From Rhodospirillum centenum SW (GTDB taxonomy: Bacteria; Pseudomonadota; Alphaproteobacteria; Azospirillales; Azospirillaceae): DNA of 64,000 nt. Position 1 is the stretch's first letter, and the number at the start of each line of letters is the position of its first letter. The translations under genes were made by a program, and so were the position numbers. Shown here piece by piece: positions 38,207 to 48,856 of this stretch. The stretch is taken from the NCBI RefSeq assembly GCF_000016185.1, contig NC_011420.2, forward strand, positions 1,198,501 through 1,262,500, given 5' to 3'. Below the pieces are notes generated by a model, which was not told the DNA's origin, ran no database searches, and saw only the letters and a program-made list of their open reading frames with translations.

Positions 38207-38223
38207 GTTCGATTTTAGCGAAC
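38207..38223. promoter_or_regulatory. Candidate LysR-binding dyad between lysR and dabB
   Basis: GTTCG-N7-CGAAC is a perfect inverted repeat, with T-N11-A in its core (TCG...CGA), the common LysR site form. It sits 4 bases before the lysR start codon and ~85 bases before dabB, in an AT-rich patch. Confidence 0.5.
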
Positions 38224-38308
38224 GATTCGCCGCTAACAATGAATTTTTATCCGGCTCCGTCGATCGATATTCGAGGCATCCCGACCGCCATCGCTCAAGG
38301 GGATTGCC

Positions 38309-39880
38309 TTGTCGCTGTATCTGCTCCCGCTCTCCGCACCGTTCCTGCTGCTCGTCGCCGCCGTCGTGGGATTTCTGCGGAACGGCCGACGCCCTGCCCC
38401 GGCCCCGGTCTTCGCGGAGGCCGCAGCGCTCGGCGCGCTGCTGACCGCGGTGGCATCGCTTGCGCTTCTGGTCCTGCGCGGGGCCGGCGACAGCGGGGTG
38501 ATCGGATGGGGGGACCTCGGCCTCTCTGCGCGGCTCGACGCGGTGAGCGTCACGATGCTCCTTGTCGTAGCGTTCGTCGGCTGGATCGTCGTGCGGTACT
38601 CCCGCACCTATCTCGACGGGGAGGACCGACAGGGCTGCTTCACCGGCTGGCTGTGCGCTGCGCTCGCGTCCGTCTTTCTGTTCGTCCTGGCCGGAAACCT
38701 CGTCCAACTGGTCGGGGCCTGGATCGCAACCAGTTTCGCGTTGCACCACCTGCTCCTGTTCTACCCGGAGCGCTGTGCGGCGCTCCGGGCCGCGCGCAAG
38801 AAGCGGCTCTTCTCGATGATCGGCGCCAATGCCTTGGCTGTTGCAGCCCTCCTCCTCTGGGCGAGCTTCGGCACGGCGGATATCGCCATGATCAATGCGC
38901 TGGCCCGGACCGGCGACGCGTCCTGGCCTGCGATCACGGCCGCCGCCCTGCTCGCGCTTGCCGCAGTCCTGAAATCGGCGCAGTTCCCGACCCATGGCTG
39001 GCTTACCGAAGTGATGGAAGCCCCGACGCCGGTCTCGGCGCTGCTTCACGCCGGGGTGATCAATGGCGGCGGCTTCCTGCTGATCCGTTTCGCCGACGTG
39101 ATGCTGGCTGCCCCCGGCGTGCTCGCCCTGCTGGCGATGCTGGGCGGCTTCACAGCCCTGTTCGGCGCGCTCGTCATGCTGACCCAGCCGGCGGTCAAGA
39201 CCTCGCTCGCCTGGTCAACGGTCGCGCAGATGGGCTTCATGATATTACAGTGCGGCCTTGCACTGTTCCCGCTGGCTCTGCTCCACATCGCCGCGCACTC
39301 GCTGTACAAGGCGCATGCGTTTCTGGCCTCCGGCGGGGCAGTGGAACAGGTGGCGGCCATTCGCCGCCCCGGCCCCGTCGCCGTCCCCGACGGATCCGCC
39401 GTAGGTCGGGCCTTTCTGGCCGCACTTGCGATCTATGCCGGGATCGGGGCGGCATTCGGCTTCGCCTTCGGATTTGAGCACAAGTCTCCCCAGGCGCTCG
39501 CGCTCGGCACCATCCTGATCTTCGGTGTCGCCTATCTGCTGGCCCAGGGGCTTGCCGATGCCGCGCCGCGTGCACTGACCCGCAGGACCGCGATCTACGC
39601 CAGCGCCACCGCCGCCGGATACTTCGCGCTCCAGACGGCAGCCGAATGGCTGACGGCAGGGATCCTGCCGGCGACGCCGGCACCTGGCCGTCTGGAATGG
39701 GTCCTGATGACCATCGCAGTGCTGAGCTTCGGACTGGTGGCCGTGGCGCAGGCCCTGTTCCCGCTCTGGGCATCGCACCCCGCCGCAGCGGGACTGCGCG
39801 TCCACCTCTCCAATGGCCTGTACGCCAACGCCATGATCGACCGCATGCTCGGCGGCTGGTCGCTCCGCAAGGCGTCGTGA
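38309..39880 (+). CDS. dabB: DabB, membrane subunit of DAB inorganic-carbon uptake system
   Basis: This is a 523-residue protein of the proton-conducting antiporter family (NuoL/MrpA relatives), with ~12 hydrophobic segments. The conserved core [20 protein letters not shown], with [19 protein letters not shown], carries the Lys, Glu and His residues of the proton path. No ATG fits; the TTG at 38309 has AAGGGG 5 bases upstream. Because the next gene is dabA, this is DabB rather than a lone NuoL. DabB passes cations that drive DabA to hydrate CO2 to bicarbonate in one direction. dabA starts 4 bases after its stop. Confidence 0.88.
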   Translation: MSLYLLPLSAPFLLLVAAVVGFLRNGRRPAPAPVFAEAAALGALLTAVASLALLVLRGAGDSGVIGWGDLGLSARLDAVSVTMLLVVAFVGWIVVRYSRTYLDGEDRQGCFTGWLCAALASVFLFVLAGNLVQLVGAWIATSFALHHLLLFYPERCAALRAARKKRLFSMIGANALAVAALLLWASFGTADIAMINALARTGDASWPAITAAALLALAAVLKSAQFPTHGWLTEVMEAPTPVSALLHAGVINGGGFLLIRFADVMLAAPGVLALLAMLGGFTALFGALVMLTQPAVKTSLAWSTVAQMGFMILQCGLALFPLALLHIAAHSLYKAHAFLASGGAVEQVAAIRRPGPVAVPDGSAVGRAFLAALAIYAGIGAAFGFAFGFEHKSPQALALGTILIFGVAYLLAQGLADAAPRALTRRTAIYASATAAGYFALQTAAEWLTAGILPATPAPGRLEWVLMTIAVLSFGLVAVAQALFPLWASHPAAAGLRVHLSNGLYANAMIDRMLGGWSLRKAS

Positions 39881-39884
39881 AACG

Positions 39885-42341
39885 ATGACAGCAAGGATAC
39901 CGCAGATGCTGATGACTGCGACCGGATCGCCGTTCCTGACCGCTGAGACGATCATCGTGGCCGCCGACCGTGCGGCGCGCGCCATCCCCCCTCTCTGGCC
40001 GCTCGCATCGAGCGTCGCGGTCAATCCCTTCATTGGCCAGGCCGGCGATACGCTGCCGACTGCGGCAGCACGCCTGCGGCGCGCCGCCGGGATCGCGCTG
40101 ACGATGCCCCGGTCCTGGTATGCCGAGCGACTGCGTTCGGGCGAGATCGCCGAGGGCGACCTGCAGGCCGCCTTCGATGCAGCGCCCGCAGAGCTACGGC
40201 CGAAGACGCTGGCCGCCCTGAAGCAGGCCGCCCACGCCCAAGGGACGAGACCGCCTGCCCTCCCGACGGTCGCTGAACTGGCACGCGATCTCGACTCGAT
40301 CGACTGGCCGGGCATCGTCAATGACCGCATCGGTCACTGGGCGTCCGGGTATTTTGATCAAGGTCAGGCACTCTGGGCCACCGCGCAGGCGCAGCGCGCC
40401 TACGCGGCGTGGCGGACTGTCGCCACGCACGACCTGACGCCGGAGATCGCGGGGCTTGCCGGGTTCGCACAGAACGTGGCGGATGCGCCGGCAGACGCCG
40501 AGGCGGCGCTCGTCAGATGCGTCACCCGACTCGGGCTCTCCGGTGCTGCGCTGGAAAGCTATTTCCACCGGTTGCTGATGACTCTCGGCGGCTGGGGGCA
40601 GATCGCCCGCTATCGGCTCTGGCAAGCGGAACTGACCGGAAACACCGATGCGTCCGTGGTCGACCTGCTTGCCATCCGCTTGACCTGGGAAGCGGCCCTG
40701 CTGCGCCAATACGGGGCCGCGCTCGAACCACAGTGGCAGGCTGCCATCGCTGCCTACGCCCGGCCGGTTGCCGCGACCCTGGAGGATGGCGTTGACGCCA
40801 TTCTCCAGGAGGCTGCCGAACGCGCAGCGCAGCGGCGCCTCCACTCCCTTCTTTCGGAAACACCTTCTGCTCTGGCCGCTCCGGGGCGTCCCGCCCTTCA
40901 GATGGCTTTCTGTATCGACGTGCGCTCGGAGGTCTTCCGCCGGGCGCTCGAAAGCCTTGATCCCGGAATCCGGACCCTGGGATTTGCGGGGTTCTTCGGC
41001 CTGGGAATCGGCCACCGCCGCTTCGGCTCGGATGTTGTCGAGGCTCGCCTCCCGGTGCTGCTGAGGCCGGGCGTGTTCACCTGCTCGGGAGAAGCGACGC
41101 CGGCGATTGACAAGGCCGATCTGACCGCGCGGATCACGGCACGCGCGAAGCGGGCCTGGGGCCGCTTCAAGCTGGCAGCCATTTCCTCGTTCGCCTTCGT
41201 CGAGGCTGCGGGGCCGATCTATGTCGGCAGACTCCTGCGCGACGGGCTGGCCCTGCCCCGGCCTTCCGCGCCGAACGATCCTGCCCCGCGCCCGGCCGAC
41301 GATCTCGGCTTCGACACGAGACTGGGGATGGCCGCGAACGTGCTCAGGGCGATGTCGCTCACCGAGGGATTCGCACGGCTTGTCCTGCTCGCCGGGCACG
41401 GCGCCAGTGTGGTCAACAATCCGCATGCCAGTGCGCTGCACTGCGGCGCGTGCGGTGGGTATTCGGGCGAGGTGAACGCCCGGCTGCTCGCAGCGCTGCT
41501 GAACGACCGGGACGTGCGCGCCGGCCTGGCCTCTCAGGGCATCAGAATACCGGACGATACGGTGTTCCTCGGCGCCTTGCACGACACGACCACGGACGAG
41601 GTCACGGTCTATGCTGCCGACCACCCGTCCGTGGCCCATGCCGGGGATCTGGAGCGGGCACGGCGCTGGCTGACATCGGCCGGTGTGCTGGCCCGGGGGG
41701 AACGGGCGCTGCGCCTGCCGCGTGCCGCGCGCAGCCAGGACATCCCGCATCGCGCCCGTGATTGGGCCGAGCTTCGCCCCGAGTGGGCGCTCGCCGGCTG
41801 CCAGGCCTTTGTCGCGGCGCCGCGGGAGCGGACTGCCGGACGCGACCTGGAGGGACGGGCCTTTCTCCACGACTATGACTGGCGTCGTGACAAGGGCTTC
41901 GGTGTGCTGGAACTGATTCTGACGGCGCCGGTCGTGGTCGCCAGCTGGATCAGCCTTCAGTATTACGGGTCCGTTGTCGCGCCCGATGTCTTCGGCGCGG
42001 GCAACAAGCTGCTCCACAACGTCACCGGCGGGATCGGCGTGGTCGAGGGCAACGGCGGTCTGCTGCGGTCGGGACTGCCGTGGCAATCCGTTCATGACGG
42101 CGAACAGCTGGCACATGAGCCGCTGCGGCTTTCCGTGCTGATCGAAGCGCCCCGGGAGGCGATCGCCGGCATCCTGGAACGGCACCCCGGGGTCCGCACG
42201 CTGTTCGACAATCGCTGGCTGCACCTGTTCGCCCTGGACGATGAGGGTCACATGGCCTGGCGCTATACCGGCGATCTGCGTTGGGAGAACTGCAGCCGCG
42301 ATGCGGCCTCTGGAAGAATACCGCTTCGAGAACTTGCGTGA
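39885..42341 (+). CDS. dabA: DabA (DUF2309), carbonic-anhydrase-like subunit of DAB system
   Basis: This is an 818-residue soluble protein of the DUF2309/UPF0753 family. The zinc ligands known from Halothiobacillus DabA (Cys-Asp-His-Cys) are visible as C343 and D345 in FCIDVRSE, H505 in AGHGAS and C520 in LHCGACGG. The N-terminal block [15 protein letters not shown] and C-terminal [14 protein letters not shown] are also conserved. With DabB it makes a membrane complex that traps CO2 as bicarbonate in the cytoplasm. The ATG at 39885 is used; ATGs at 39906/39912 have AAGGA at a better distance. A hairpin follows at 42415. Confidence 0.92.
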   Translation: MTARIPQMLMTATGSPFLTAETIIVAADRAARAIPPLWPLASSVAVNPFIGQAGDTLPTAAARLRRAAGIALTMPRSWYAERLRSGEIAEGDLQAAFDAAPAELRPKTLAALKQAAHAQGTRPPALPTVAELARDLDSIDWPGIVNDRIGHWASGYFDQGQALWATAQAQRAYAAWRTVATHDLTPEIAGLAGFAQNVADAPADAEAALVRCVTRLGLSGAALESYFHRLLMTLGGWGQIARYRLWQAELTGNTDASVVDLLAIRLTWEAALLRQYGAALEPQWQAAIAAYARPVAATLEDGVDAILQEAAERAAQRRLHSLLSETPSALAAPGRPALQMAFCIDVRSEVFRRALESLDPGIRTLGFAGFFGLGIGHRRFGSDVVEARLPVLLRPGVFTCSGEATPAIDKADLTARITARAKRAWGRFKLAAISSFAFVEAAGPIYVGRLLRDGLALPRPSAPNDPAPRPADDLGFDTRLGMAANVLRAMSLTEGFARLVLLAGHGASVVNNPHASALHCGACGGYSGEVNARLLAALLNDRDVRAGLASQGIRIPDDTVFLGALHDTTTDEVTVYAADHPSVAHAGDLERARRWLTSAGVLARGERALRLPRAARSQDIPHRARDWAELRPEWALAGCQAFVAAPRERTAGRDLEGRAFLHDYDWRRDKGFGVLELILTAPVVVASWISLQYYGSVVAPDVFGAGNKLLHNVTGGIGVVEGNGGLLRSGLPWQSVHDGEQLAHEPLRLSVLIEAPREAIAGILERHPGVRTLFDNRWLHLFALDDEGHMAWRYTGDLRWENCSRDAASGRIPLRELA

Positions 42342-42414
42342 GAAATCGTCAGCCCATCTTCCCCGCGTTCCGCCACGCCTGTCGAACGGGTGGCTGAGTC
42401 GGCACAGCGATAAT

Positions 42415-42445
42415 GGTTCCCTGCCGGCTGTTGCGCCAGGGAACC
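42415..42445 (+). terminator. Hairpin after dabA
   Basis: GGTTCCCTG (42415-42423) pairs perfectly with CAGGGAACC (42437-42445), a 9-bp stem with a 13-nt loop, ~75 bases after the dabA stop. There is no T run. It probably ends the dabBA transcript. Confidence 0.55.
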
Positions 42446-42630
42446 TGAGCGAAACGGCTCAAACAGCAGGCAGGGGACAAGTTCGTCCAGCCGCCCCTGC
42501 AGGGCGCCAGCCTCGATCCGCCGGACGACCGGTGCCGACCGCATCGTCCACGGTGAGAGCGGCCAGGGCCGTCACCAGCCGCCGTTTCGCTGCCAGGACA
42601 CGGGTATCGAGCCATGCCGCCGCCTGCTGC

Positions 42631-42697
42631 GCCGCAAACGAGCCGGAGGGTCCGACGACTCGCCAGAGCGATCCTCGGTCAAATGCGATAGCCGTGG
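42631..42697 (+). mobile_element. Relic of an ISAs1-family right end
   Basis: Bases 42642-42697 align with the last 57 bases of the intact IS (32722-32778), including 18 identical terminal bases with the AATGCGATAGCCGTGG end; I count about 50 of 57 matches and one gap. In frame it still reads RRKRAG-SDD like the transposase C-terminus. No other part of the element remains. The 464 bases between dabA and lexA otherwise hold only the hairpin at 42415 and the lexA control region. This is a decayed or partial copy of a related element. Confidence 0.8.
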
Positions 42698-42729
42698 CCG
42701 CGGCGGCAGGGATGCTTGACGCTCGACTG

Positions 42730-42744
42730 GAACCAAACTAGAAC
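42730..42744 (-). promoter_or_regulatory. LexA operator (SOS box), distal
   Basis: GAAC-N7-GAAC on the plus strand is GTTC-N7-GTTC on the minus strand, the alphaproteobacterial LexA site. It lies 62 bases before the lexA start, in opposite orientation to the proximal box. Confidence 0.75.
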
Positions 42745-42755
42745 ATGCGCTTGAC

Positions 42756-42770
42756 GTTCCGGTAATGTTC
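42756..42770 (+). promoter_or_regulatory. LexA operator (SOS box), proximal
   Basis: GTTC-CGGTAAT-GTTC is an exact match to GTTC-N7-GTTC, 35 bases before the lexA start. It supports autorepression of lexA. Confidence 0.88.
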
Positions 42771-42805
42771 CTACATGTTGTGGGCGGACAAGAACAGGGG
42801 GCGAT

Positions 42806-43519
42806 ATGCTGACGCGGAAGCAACAGGAACTGCTCCTCTTCATCCATGAGCGACTGAAGGACGGTGGCGTGTCCCCCTCCTTCGACGAGATGAAGGATGC
42901 GCTGGGCCTGAAGTCCAAGTCCGGCATCCATCGTCTGATCACGGGACTGGAGGAACGGGGCTTCATCCGCCGCCTGCCCCACCGCGCCCGCGCGCTGGAG
43001 GTGCTGCGCCTGCCCGAACAGCCCGCACCGCTGCGGGTCGCCCCGCGGACGGAGGAGCCGGTGCGGTTCCGCCCCAATGTCATCCGCGGCGATTTCCGTG
43101 GCGCCCTGCCCGGCCGGGAAGCCCGCGGCGATGCGGAGGCCGTCAGCCTGCCGCTCTACGGTCGCATCGCCGCCGGCCTGCCGATCGAGGCGCTGCGCGA
43201 CACCACCGCCAGCATCGACGTGCCGACGGGGCTGATCGCCTCGGGCGAGCACTACGCCCTGGAGGTGGCCGGCGACTCCATGGTGGATGCCGGCATCCTG
43301 GACGGGGACACGGTCATCATCCAGCGCTGCGAGACGGCGGAGAACGGCACCGTCATCGTCGCCCTGGTGGACGACAACGAGGTGACGCTGAAGCGCCTGC
43401 GCCGCAAGGGCAACTCCATCGCGCTGGAGCCTGCGAACCCCGCCTATGAGACGCGGGTCTTCGGCGCCGACCGGGTGCGCATCCAGGGCCGTCTGGTCGG
43501 CCTGATCCGCCGCTACTGA
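42806..43519 (+). CDS. lexA: LexA SOS repressor
   Basis: The protein has 237 residues. The N-terminal winged helix ([17 protein letters not shown] to ~65) has the alphaproteobacterial [23 protein letters not shown] recognition region (in outline). The hinge is long. The autocleavage site would be near [12 protein letters not shown] (Ala-Gly, ~114-115 counted within that block). The catalytic Ser is in [11 protein letters not shown] and the Lys in [10 protein letters not shown]. RecA filaments trigger self-cleavage and derepression of DNA-repair genes. Two SOS boxes lie upstream. The gene converges on comEC with 19 bp between. Confidence 0.96.
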   Translation: MLTRKQQELLLFIHERLKDGGVSPSFDEMKDALGLKSKSGIHRLITGLEERGFIRRLPHRARALEVLRLPEQPAPLRVAPRTEEPVRFRPNVIRGDFRGALPGREARGDAEAVSLPLYGRIAAGLPIEALRDTTASIDVPTGLIASGEHYALEVAGDSMVDAGILDGDTVIIQRCETAENGTVIVALVDDNEVTLKRLRRKGNSIALEPANPAYETRVFGADRVRIQGRLVGLIRRY

Positions 43520-43538
43520 TCCCGCCCCCGGACCGTCT

Positions 43539-45719
43539 CTAGCTCCACGGCCGTGCCAGGGGGTGCGGCCGTCCCGTCCGGATCACGATACGCCCGTCCG
43601 CCCCGATGAAGACCGCGTGCGCCCCCCGCTCCCGCAGGGCACCGCTGTCGATCACCCGGGGCCCGTCGCAGCCCAGGGCGCGCAGCCGGGTGATGACCAG
43701 ATCCGCGCCGGTACAGGCGGGGTCAAGTCCCTCCGGCTTCATGACGATGGCCGCCGTCACCCCGTTCAGGCGGTAGCGGCAGACCAACGGGTCGCAGGTC
43801 AGCCGCCCGTCCGCCGTGCCCGCCTTCGGCCAGCGTGGCGGTGCGTCCGTGCCGCCGTCGCGGCGCCACCAGACCTCCGCCTCGAAGCGGGCGGCCCGGC
43901 CGGTGGAGACGAGCAGCGATCCGTCGGCCGCCCGAACGCCCACCAGCTTGCCGCTGGAGGTGACCCGGAGGTCGGGCGGCGCTGCCGTTGCGGCCAGCGC
44001 GACCCCGAGCCCCATGGGCAGGAGCCCGAGCAGGCGCCAGGAGCGCCGCCACAGCGCCAGCCACAATCCGCCGATGCCGAACAGCAGCAGGGCTGCCGGC
44101 GGTGCGGCTGGAACATGCAGGACCGCCCCCGGCAGTCCGGCCACCGCGTGCGCCGTCCAGAGGATGGCCTGCACGCCCAGCCCCATGGCATCCACCGCCC
44201 AGCCCTCCAGCCCGAAGGGCATCAGGCCATAGACCACGAGCCCCCAGGGCATGACCCAGAAGGAGGTGACGGGCACCGCCAGCAGGTTGGCCAGCAGCCC
44301 GTAATTGGCTCCCTGCTGGAAATGGTAGAGCCCGAAGGGCGTCGTCGCCGTGCCCGCGACCAGGGAGGTCAGCGCCAGTCCCCCGACATAGAGCAGGCCG
44401 CGCCGGACCGGACCTGCCTGCGCATGCCAGTCGCGCAGCGTCGGCCCGGCGGCCTCATAGGCAGAGACCAGCGCGATCACGGCCCCGAACGACATCTGGA
44501 AGCTGGGACCGAGCAGCGCCTCCGGCTGCCAGAGGAGCACCACCGTGGCCGCGAAGGCCACCACCCGCAGCGAGAAGGGAGAGCGGTCGGCGAGCACGGC
44601 CAGCAGCATCAGCCCCGTCATCAAAGCCGAGCGCACCGTCGGCACCGGGGCGCCGACCAGCACCGTGTAGCCCAGCGCGCCCGCCAGCGCCGCCACGGCC
44701 GCCCATTTCTTGATCGGTCGGCGCAGCGCCAGTGGCTCGACCAGGGCCAGCAGCGCCCGCAGGGTGAAGAAGACCAGCCCGGCCACCAGCCCGATATGCA
44801 GACCGGAGATGGAGAGCAGGTGCTGGAGCCCCGACACCCGCATCGCCTCCAGATCGGACTCGGGGATGGCCGTCGGCTCGCCGTTCAGCAGCGCCGTCGC
44901 CACGGCACCCGTGGCACCGTCCAGGCGCGCCTCGACCCGCTCCGCAATGCCCTGCCGCAGCCGCTCCAGCCACGCCTGCGCGGCCGCCCATCCTTCGGGT
45001 GGCGGGGCCGGCATAGGCTCCGCTGCGGACAGGGCGAAGCCGACCGCGCCCAGGCGCAGGAAATAGGCATGCCGCCGGAAATCATAGGCTCCCGGCTCCG
45101 GCATGTCGGGCGGCGGACGCAGCACGGCCAGCAGGCCGATGCGCGTCCCCGCCGGCGGAGCCACGTCCCCCTTCTTCAGCCGGACGCGGACCCGCGCCGG
45201 AGTCTCCGCCGCCGACAGCCGCCCGACCGTCACGTCGGCGAGCGTGACCCGTAACCCCTCCTCCAGCCGGTCGATACCGACGACGCGCCCTTCCACGCGC
45301 ATCGCCCGCATCTCATAGGCCAGCACCGGGGCGCCGACGCTCCAGGTCCTGAGCTGCGCCGCAGCGAAGCCCGCCACGAGGATCAGGAGCACGGTGGGCA
45401 GCAGGACTGCGCCGCTGCCGGGCCAGCGCCGGCGCGACAGCACAAGCAGAACCGCCAGCGGAAGCAGGAGGGCCGCGCCGAGCCAGAGCGGTGGCTCCGT
45501 CAGCAGGGCGAAATAGAGCAGAATGCCCGCCGACAGCCCGACCGGGAGCCAGAGCACCCAGCGGTCGCGCTCCTCCAGGAACGGCGCCCGGACGGCGGCG
45601 AGCAGGACGCGGACCCGGCCGGGCGGCGCTGCCGGCGGGTCGTACCCGTCCGTTTCCCGTCCGTCCGTGCCGGGGGCAGCCCCGTCCAGCGCATCCGCTG
45701 CATCGGTCCAGCCGGTCAC
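43539..45719 (-). CDS. comEC: ComEC/Rec2 family DNA-uptake membrane protein
   Basis: This is a 726-residue membrane protein that starts at GTG 45719. N-terminal helices and a DUF4131 domain (~50-190) precede the competence domain (~235-505), with [18 protein letters not shown] and [19 protein letters not shown]. The C-terminal part (~570-726) is related to the metallo-beta-lactamase tail but lacks the HxHxDH motif, as is common in alphaproteobacteria. ComEC forms the inner-membrane channel for single-stranded DNA in transformation. No other com genes are in view, so natural competence is not shown. It is divergent from gltX, with ~90 bp between starts. Confidence 0.9.
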   Translation of the reverse strand: MTGWTDAADALDGAAPGTDGRETDGYDPPAAPPGRVRVLLAAVRAPFLEERDRWVLWLPVGLSAGILLYFALLTEPPLWLGAALLLPLAVLLVLSRRRWPGSGAVLLPTVLLILVAGFAAAQLRTWSVGAPVLAYEMRAMRVEGRVVGIDRLEEGLRVTLADVTVGRLSAAETPARVRVRLKKGDVAPPAGTRIGLLAVLRPPPDMPEPGAYDFRRHAYFLRLGAVGFALSAAEPMPAPPPEGWAAAQAWLERLRQGIAERVEARLDGATGAVATALLNGEPTAIPESDLEAMRVSGLQHLLSISGLHIGLVAGLVFFTLRALLALVEPLALRRPIKKWAAVAALAGALGYTVLVGAPVPTVRSALMTGLMLLAVLADRSPFSLRVVAFAATVVLLWQPEALLGPSFQMSFGAVIALVSAYEAAGPTLRDWHAQAGPVRRGLLYVGGLALTSLVAGTATTPFGLYHFQQGANYGLLANLLAVPVTSFWVMPWGLVVYGLMPFGLEGWAVDAMGLGVQAILWTAHAVAGLPGAVLHVPAAPPAALLLFGIGGLWLALWRRSWRLLGLLPMGLGVALAATAAPPDLRVTSSGKLVGVRAADGSLLVSTGRAARFEAEVWWRRDGGTDAPPRWPKAGTADGRLTCDPLVCRYRLNGVTAAIVMKPEGLDPACTGADLVITRLRALGCDGPRVIDSGALRERGAHAVFIGADGRIVIRTGRPHPLARPWS

Positions 45720-45808
45720 GCACAGACCCCGTCGGGATGCATCTTCGTTTCCGCTGTGCTACACCACCGCCCAGCATCCTAGCACCATTCCGGAAAATTG
45801 CGTCCGTC

Positions 45809-47215
45809 ATGACCATCGTCACGCGCTTCGCGCCCTCTCCGACCGGCTTTCTCCATATCGGCGGTGCCCGCACGGCCCTGTTCAACTGGCTGTACGCCCG
45901 CGGTCACGGCGGCAAGTTCCTGCTGCGGATCGAGGACACCGACCGCGCCCGCTCCACCCAGGCAGCCGTCGATGCCATCCTGGACGGCCTGGACTGGCTG
46001 GGCCTGGAATGGGACGGCGACCCGATCAGCCAGTTCGAGCGCAAGGACCGTCATGCCGAGGTCGCGCACGAGATGCTGCGCCGGGGCATGGCCTACCGCT
46101 GCTACGCCTCGCCGGAGGAGCTGGAGGCGATGAAGGAGGAGCAGCGGCGCCAGGGGCTGCCGATGCGCTACGACGGGCGCTGGCGCGACCGCGATCCGTC
46201 GGAGGCACCGGCGGGCGTGAACCCGGTGATCCGGCTCAAGGCCCCGCAGGAGGGCGAGACGGTGGTGCGCGACCATGTCCAGGGCGAGGTGCGGGTGCAG
46301 AACGCGCAGCTCGACGACATGATCCTGCTGCGTTCCGACGGCACGCCCACCTACCTGCTGGCCGTCGTGGTGGACGATTACGACATGGGGGTCACCCATG
46401 TGGTCCGTGGCGACGACCACCTGACCAACACCTTCCGTCAGCTCCAGATCTACGCCGCCATGGGCTGGACGCCGCCGGAATACGCGCATGTCCCGCTCAT
46501 CCACGGGCCGGACGGGGCGAAGCTGTCGAAGCGGCACGGTGCCCTGGGCGTCGATGCCTACCGCGACATGGGCTACCTGCCGGAGACCATGCGCAACTAC
46601 CTGCTCCGGCTCGGCTGGAGCCATGGCGACGACGAGATCATCTCGACCGACCAGGCGAAGGCCTGGTTCAATCTCGATGACATCGGCCGGTCCCCCTCGC
46701 GGCTGGACTTCGCCAAGCTGGACAATCTGAACGGCCACTACATCCGGCAGAGCGACGATGCGCGGCTGGTGAGCCTGGTCGTCCCGATGGTGGAGAAGCG
46801 GCTGGGCCGTCCGCTCACCGGGTCCGAACACGCCCGCCTGCTGGCCGCCATGCCGGGCTTCAAACCGCGGGTGAAAACTCTGGTGGAGCTGGCCGACGGC
46901 TGCCTTTTCCTGTTCGCCCTGCGCCCCTTGGCGATGGACGACAAGGCTGCTGCGCTGTTGACTCCCGAAGCGAAGGCCCAGCTCGGCGAGCTGCACGCGC
47001 TCTTCTCCGGTCTGGGCGACTGGACCGGCGGCGCGCTGGAGCAGGCGGTGCGGGACTTCGCGGAGCGTACCGGATTGAAACTCGGCAAGGTGGCCCAGCC
47101 CCTGCGCGCGGCGCTGACCGGCTCGACCGTCTCGCCCCCGATCTTCGAGGTGGCGGAAGTCCTCGGCCGGACGGAAACACTCGAACGTATAGATGACGCC
47201 CGGAAGGCCGGGTGA
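45809..47215 (+). CDS. gltX: Glutamyl-tRNA synthetase
   Basis: The class I synthetase has 468 residues from the ATG at 45809. Its HIGH-type motif is [19 protein letters not shown] (~8-26) and the second signature KLSKRHGA is at 238-245. The zinc-binding insert is absent, as in the non-zinc GluRS group. The C-terminal anticodon-binding domain is all-helical. It charges tRNA-Glu and, where GatCAB is used, also tRNA-Gln; the genome may hold a second copy, since many alphaproteobacteria have two. gltA lies 104 bp downstream. Confidence 0.95.
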   Translation: MTIVTRFAPSPTGFLHIGGARTALFNWLYARGHGGKFLLRIEDTDRARSTQAAVDAILDGLDWLGLEWDGDPISQFERKDRHAEVAHEMLRRGMAYRCYASPEELEAMKEEQRRQGLPMRYDGRWRDRDPSEAPAGVNPVIRLKAPQEGETVVRDHVQGEVRVQNAQLDDMILLRSDGTPTYLLAVVVDDYDMGVTHVVRGDDHLTNTFRQLQIYAAMGWTPPEYAHVPLIHGPDGAKLSKRHGALGVDAYRDMGYLPETMRNYLLRLGWSHGDDEIISTDQAKAWFNLDDIGRSPSRLDFAKLDNLNGHYIRQSDDARLVSLVVPMVEKRLGRPLTGSEHARLLAAMPGFKPRVKTLVELADGCLFLFALRPLAMDDKAAALLTPEAKAQLGELHALFSGLGDWTGGALEQAVRDFAERTGLKLGKVAQPLRAALTGSTVSPPIFEVAEVLGRTETLERIDDARKAG

Positions 47216-47252
47216 CATGGTGTCGTCGCGTTGCCATCCATGCTGCGGAGCA

Positions 47253-47271
47253 CTAAACTCGGGTTGTTTAG
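47253..47271. promoter_or_regulatory. Inverted repeat between gltX and gltA
   Basis: CTAAAC (47253-47258) and GTTTAG (47266-47271) form a 6-bp inverted repeat with a 7-base spacer, 48 bases before gltA. It is AT-rich against the local background. It may be an operator for gltA or a weak terminator of gltX. Confidence 0.3.
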
Positions 47272-47319
47272 CCAGATCAACGGGGCCCGGCCCCACACGA
47301 AGATCAAGGACAAGCCGCA

Positions 47320-48648
47320 ATGAGCCAGGCGACTAGGGCGGGAGAGGACACCAAGTCGGATACGGTCACGCTGACCGACAACAGGACCGGCAGATCATTC
47401 ACATTGCCGATCCACCATGGCACGACCGGCCCCGCCGTAATCGACATCCGAAAGCTCTATGCCGAGACCGGGTGTTTCACTTACGACCCGGGTTTCACTT
47501 CGACAGGAAGCTGCGAGTCGAAGATCACCTATATCGATGGCGACAACGGGGTTTTGCTGCACCGCGGCTATCCGATCGAGGAACTGGCCGAACACAGTGA
47601 TTACATGGAGGTCTGCTACCTCCTTCTGCACGGCGAGCTGCCGAACCACGAACAGAGGCAGAAGTTCGACGTCACCATCACCCGGCACACGATGGTGCAT
47701 GAGCAGCTTTCGAACTTCTTCCGCGGTTTCCGCCGCGATGCACACCCGATGGCCATCATGTGCGGTGTCGTCGGTGCCCTCTCGGCCTTCTATCACGACT
47801 CCCTCGACATCGAGGACCCGCAGCAGCGGATGATCGCGTCGCACCGGCTGATCGCCAAGATGCCGACCATCGCCGCCATGGCGTACAAGTATTCCATCGG
47901 CCAGCCCTTCATCTATCCGCGGAACGATCTGGACTACGCCGAGAACTTCCTGCACATGAACTTCGCGGTTCCGTGCGAACCGTACAAGGTCGATCCCGTC
48001 ATCGCCAAGGCGATGGACCGTATCTTCATCCTGCACGCCGACCACGAGCAGAACGCCTCCACCTCCACGGTGCGGCTGGCCGGTTCCTCCGGCGCCAACC
48101 CCTTCGCCTGCATCGCCGCCGGTATCGCCTCCCTCTGGGGCCCGGCCCATGGCGGGGCCAACGAGGCCGTGCTGGAGATGCTGCAGGAGATCGGCCACAA
48201 GGACCGCATCCCCGAGTTCGTCCGCCGGGCGAAGGACAAGAGCGACAGCTTCCGCCTGATGGGCTTCGGCCACCGCGTCTACAAGAACTACGACCCGCGC
48301 GCGAAGGTGATGCAGCGTACCTGCAATGAGGTGTTGCAGACCCTCGGCATCAAGGACGATCCGCTGCTGGAGATCGCCGTCGAGCTGGAGCGGATCGCCT
48401 TGCAGGACGAGTACTTCGTCGAGAAGAAGCTCTATCCGAACGTGGATTTCTATTCGGGCATCATCCTGAAGGCCATCGGCTTCCCGACCAGCATGTTCAC
48501 CGTGCTGTTCGCGCTGGCGCGCACCGTCGGCTGGATCAGCCAGTGGAAAGAGATGATCGAGGACCCGGTCCAGAAGATCGGCCGCCCGCGCCAGCTCTAC
48601 ACCGGCGCCACGATGCGGCATTACGTGCCGCTGGACGAGCGTGGTTGA
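47320..48648 (+). CDS. gltA: Citrate synthase (type II)
   Basis: The protein has 442 residues. Conserved blocks include [18 protein letters not shown], the oxaloacetate-site [16 protein letters not shown] (His ~243/246), [13 protein letters not shown] (His ~273) and the active [14 protein letters not shown] (His ~314). A catalytic Asp follows in YPNVDFYSG (~371). The N-terminal extension and size match the hexameric, NADH-sensitive type II enzymes of Gram-negatives. It condenses acetyl-CoA with oxaloacetate, the entry step of the TCA cycle. A hairpin follows 24 bases after the stop. Confidence 0.97.
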   Translation: MSQATRAGEDTKSDTVTLTDNRTGRSFTLPIHHGTTGPAVIDIRKLYAETGCFTYDPGFTSTGSCESKITYIDGDNGVLLHRGYPIEELAEHSDYMEVCYLLLHGELPNHEQRQKFDVTITRHTMVHEQLSNFFRGFRRDAHPMAIMCGVVGALSAFYHDSLDIEDPQQRMIASHRLIAKMPTIAAMAYKYSIGQPFIYPRNDLDYAENFLHMNFAVPCEPYKVDPVIAKAMDRIFILHADHEQNASTSTVRLAGSSGANPFACIAAGIASLWGPAHGGANEAVLEMLQEIGHKDRIPEFVRRAKDKSDSFRLMGFGHRVYKNYDPRAKVMQRTCNEVLQTLGIKDDPLLEIAVELERIALQDEYFVEKKLYPNVDFYSGIILKAIGFPTSMFTVLFALARTVGWISQWKEMIEDPVQKIGRPRQLYTGATMRHYVPLDERG

Positions 48649-48856
48649 GCGGGCGAATTCCCCCCATGGCCCGGGCGGTCCCCCACGGACCGCCCGTCCG
48701 CCGTCTGCGTCCATCCTCTCCCGGCATGAGGTCCGCAGCCGGCGGGTTCTCGCGGCGAACGACAACCCCGTCCCCCTGGCGCGCCGTGTGCGGCGGGCCC
48801 TGATCGTGGCCGCCCTCCTGTCCGCCCTGTCCTGGGCGGTCTACGCGCTGAGTTAG
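48641..48856 (+). CDS. Possible small single-pass membrane protein
   Basis: The open frame allows 71 residues from a GTG that overlaps gltA. Only the C-terminal part looks protein-like: [18 protein letters not shown] followed by a hydrophobic helix [17 protein letters not shown]. The gltA hairpin (48673-48695) lies inside the N-terminal part, so if the gene is real its start is probably further downstream, and no ATG is available in frame. The RVLAANDNP phrase recurs in small alphaproteobacterial proteins. I would keep it as a weak candidate. Confidence 0.35.
   Translation: MVERANSPHGPGGPPRTARPPSASILSRHEVRSRRVLAANDNPVPLARRVRRALIVAALLSALSWAVYALS
48673..48695 (+). terminator. Hairpin after gltA
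   Basis: GGGCGGTCC (48673-48681) pairs with GGACCGCCC (48687-48695), 9 bp with a 5-nt loop, 24 bases past the gltA stop. No T run follows. Confidence 0.6.

Noticed and set aside
38309-39880. NuoL subunit of respiratory complex I
   Set aside because: No other nuo genes are near, and a DabA gene follows directly, so DabB is the better call.
32779-42697. Composite transposon made of the intact IS and the relic end
   Set aside because: Only a right end is left at the relic, with no matching left end or shared target duplication. Past IS-driven gain is possible but a composite transposon is not shown.
45725-45785. tRNA-like minus-strand segment (GGGCGGTGGTGTAGCACAGCGG) between comEC and gltX
   Set aside because: It resembles an acceptor and D arm, but no anticodon arm or TTCRANNC T arm follows, so it is not a tRNA.
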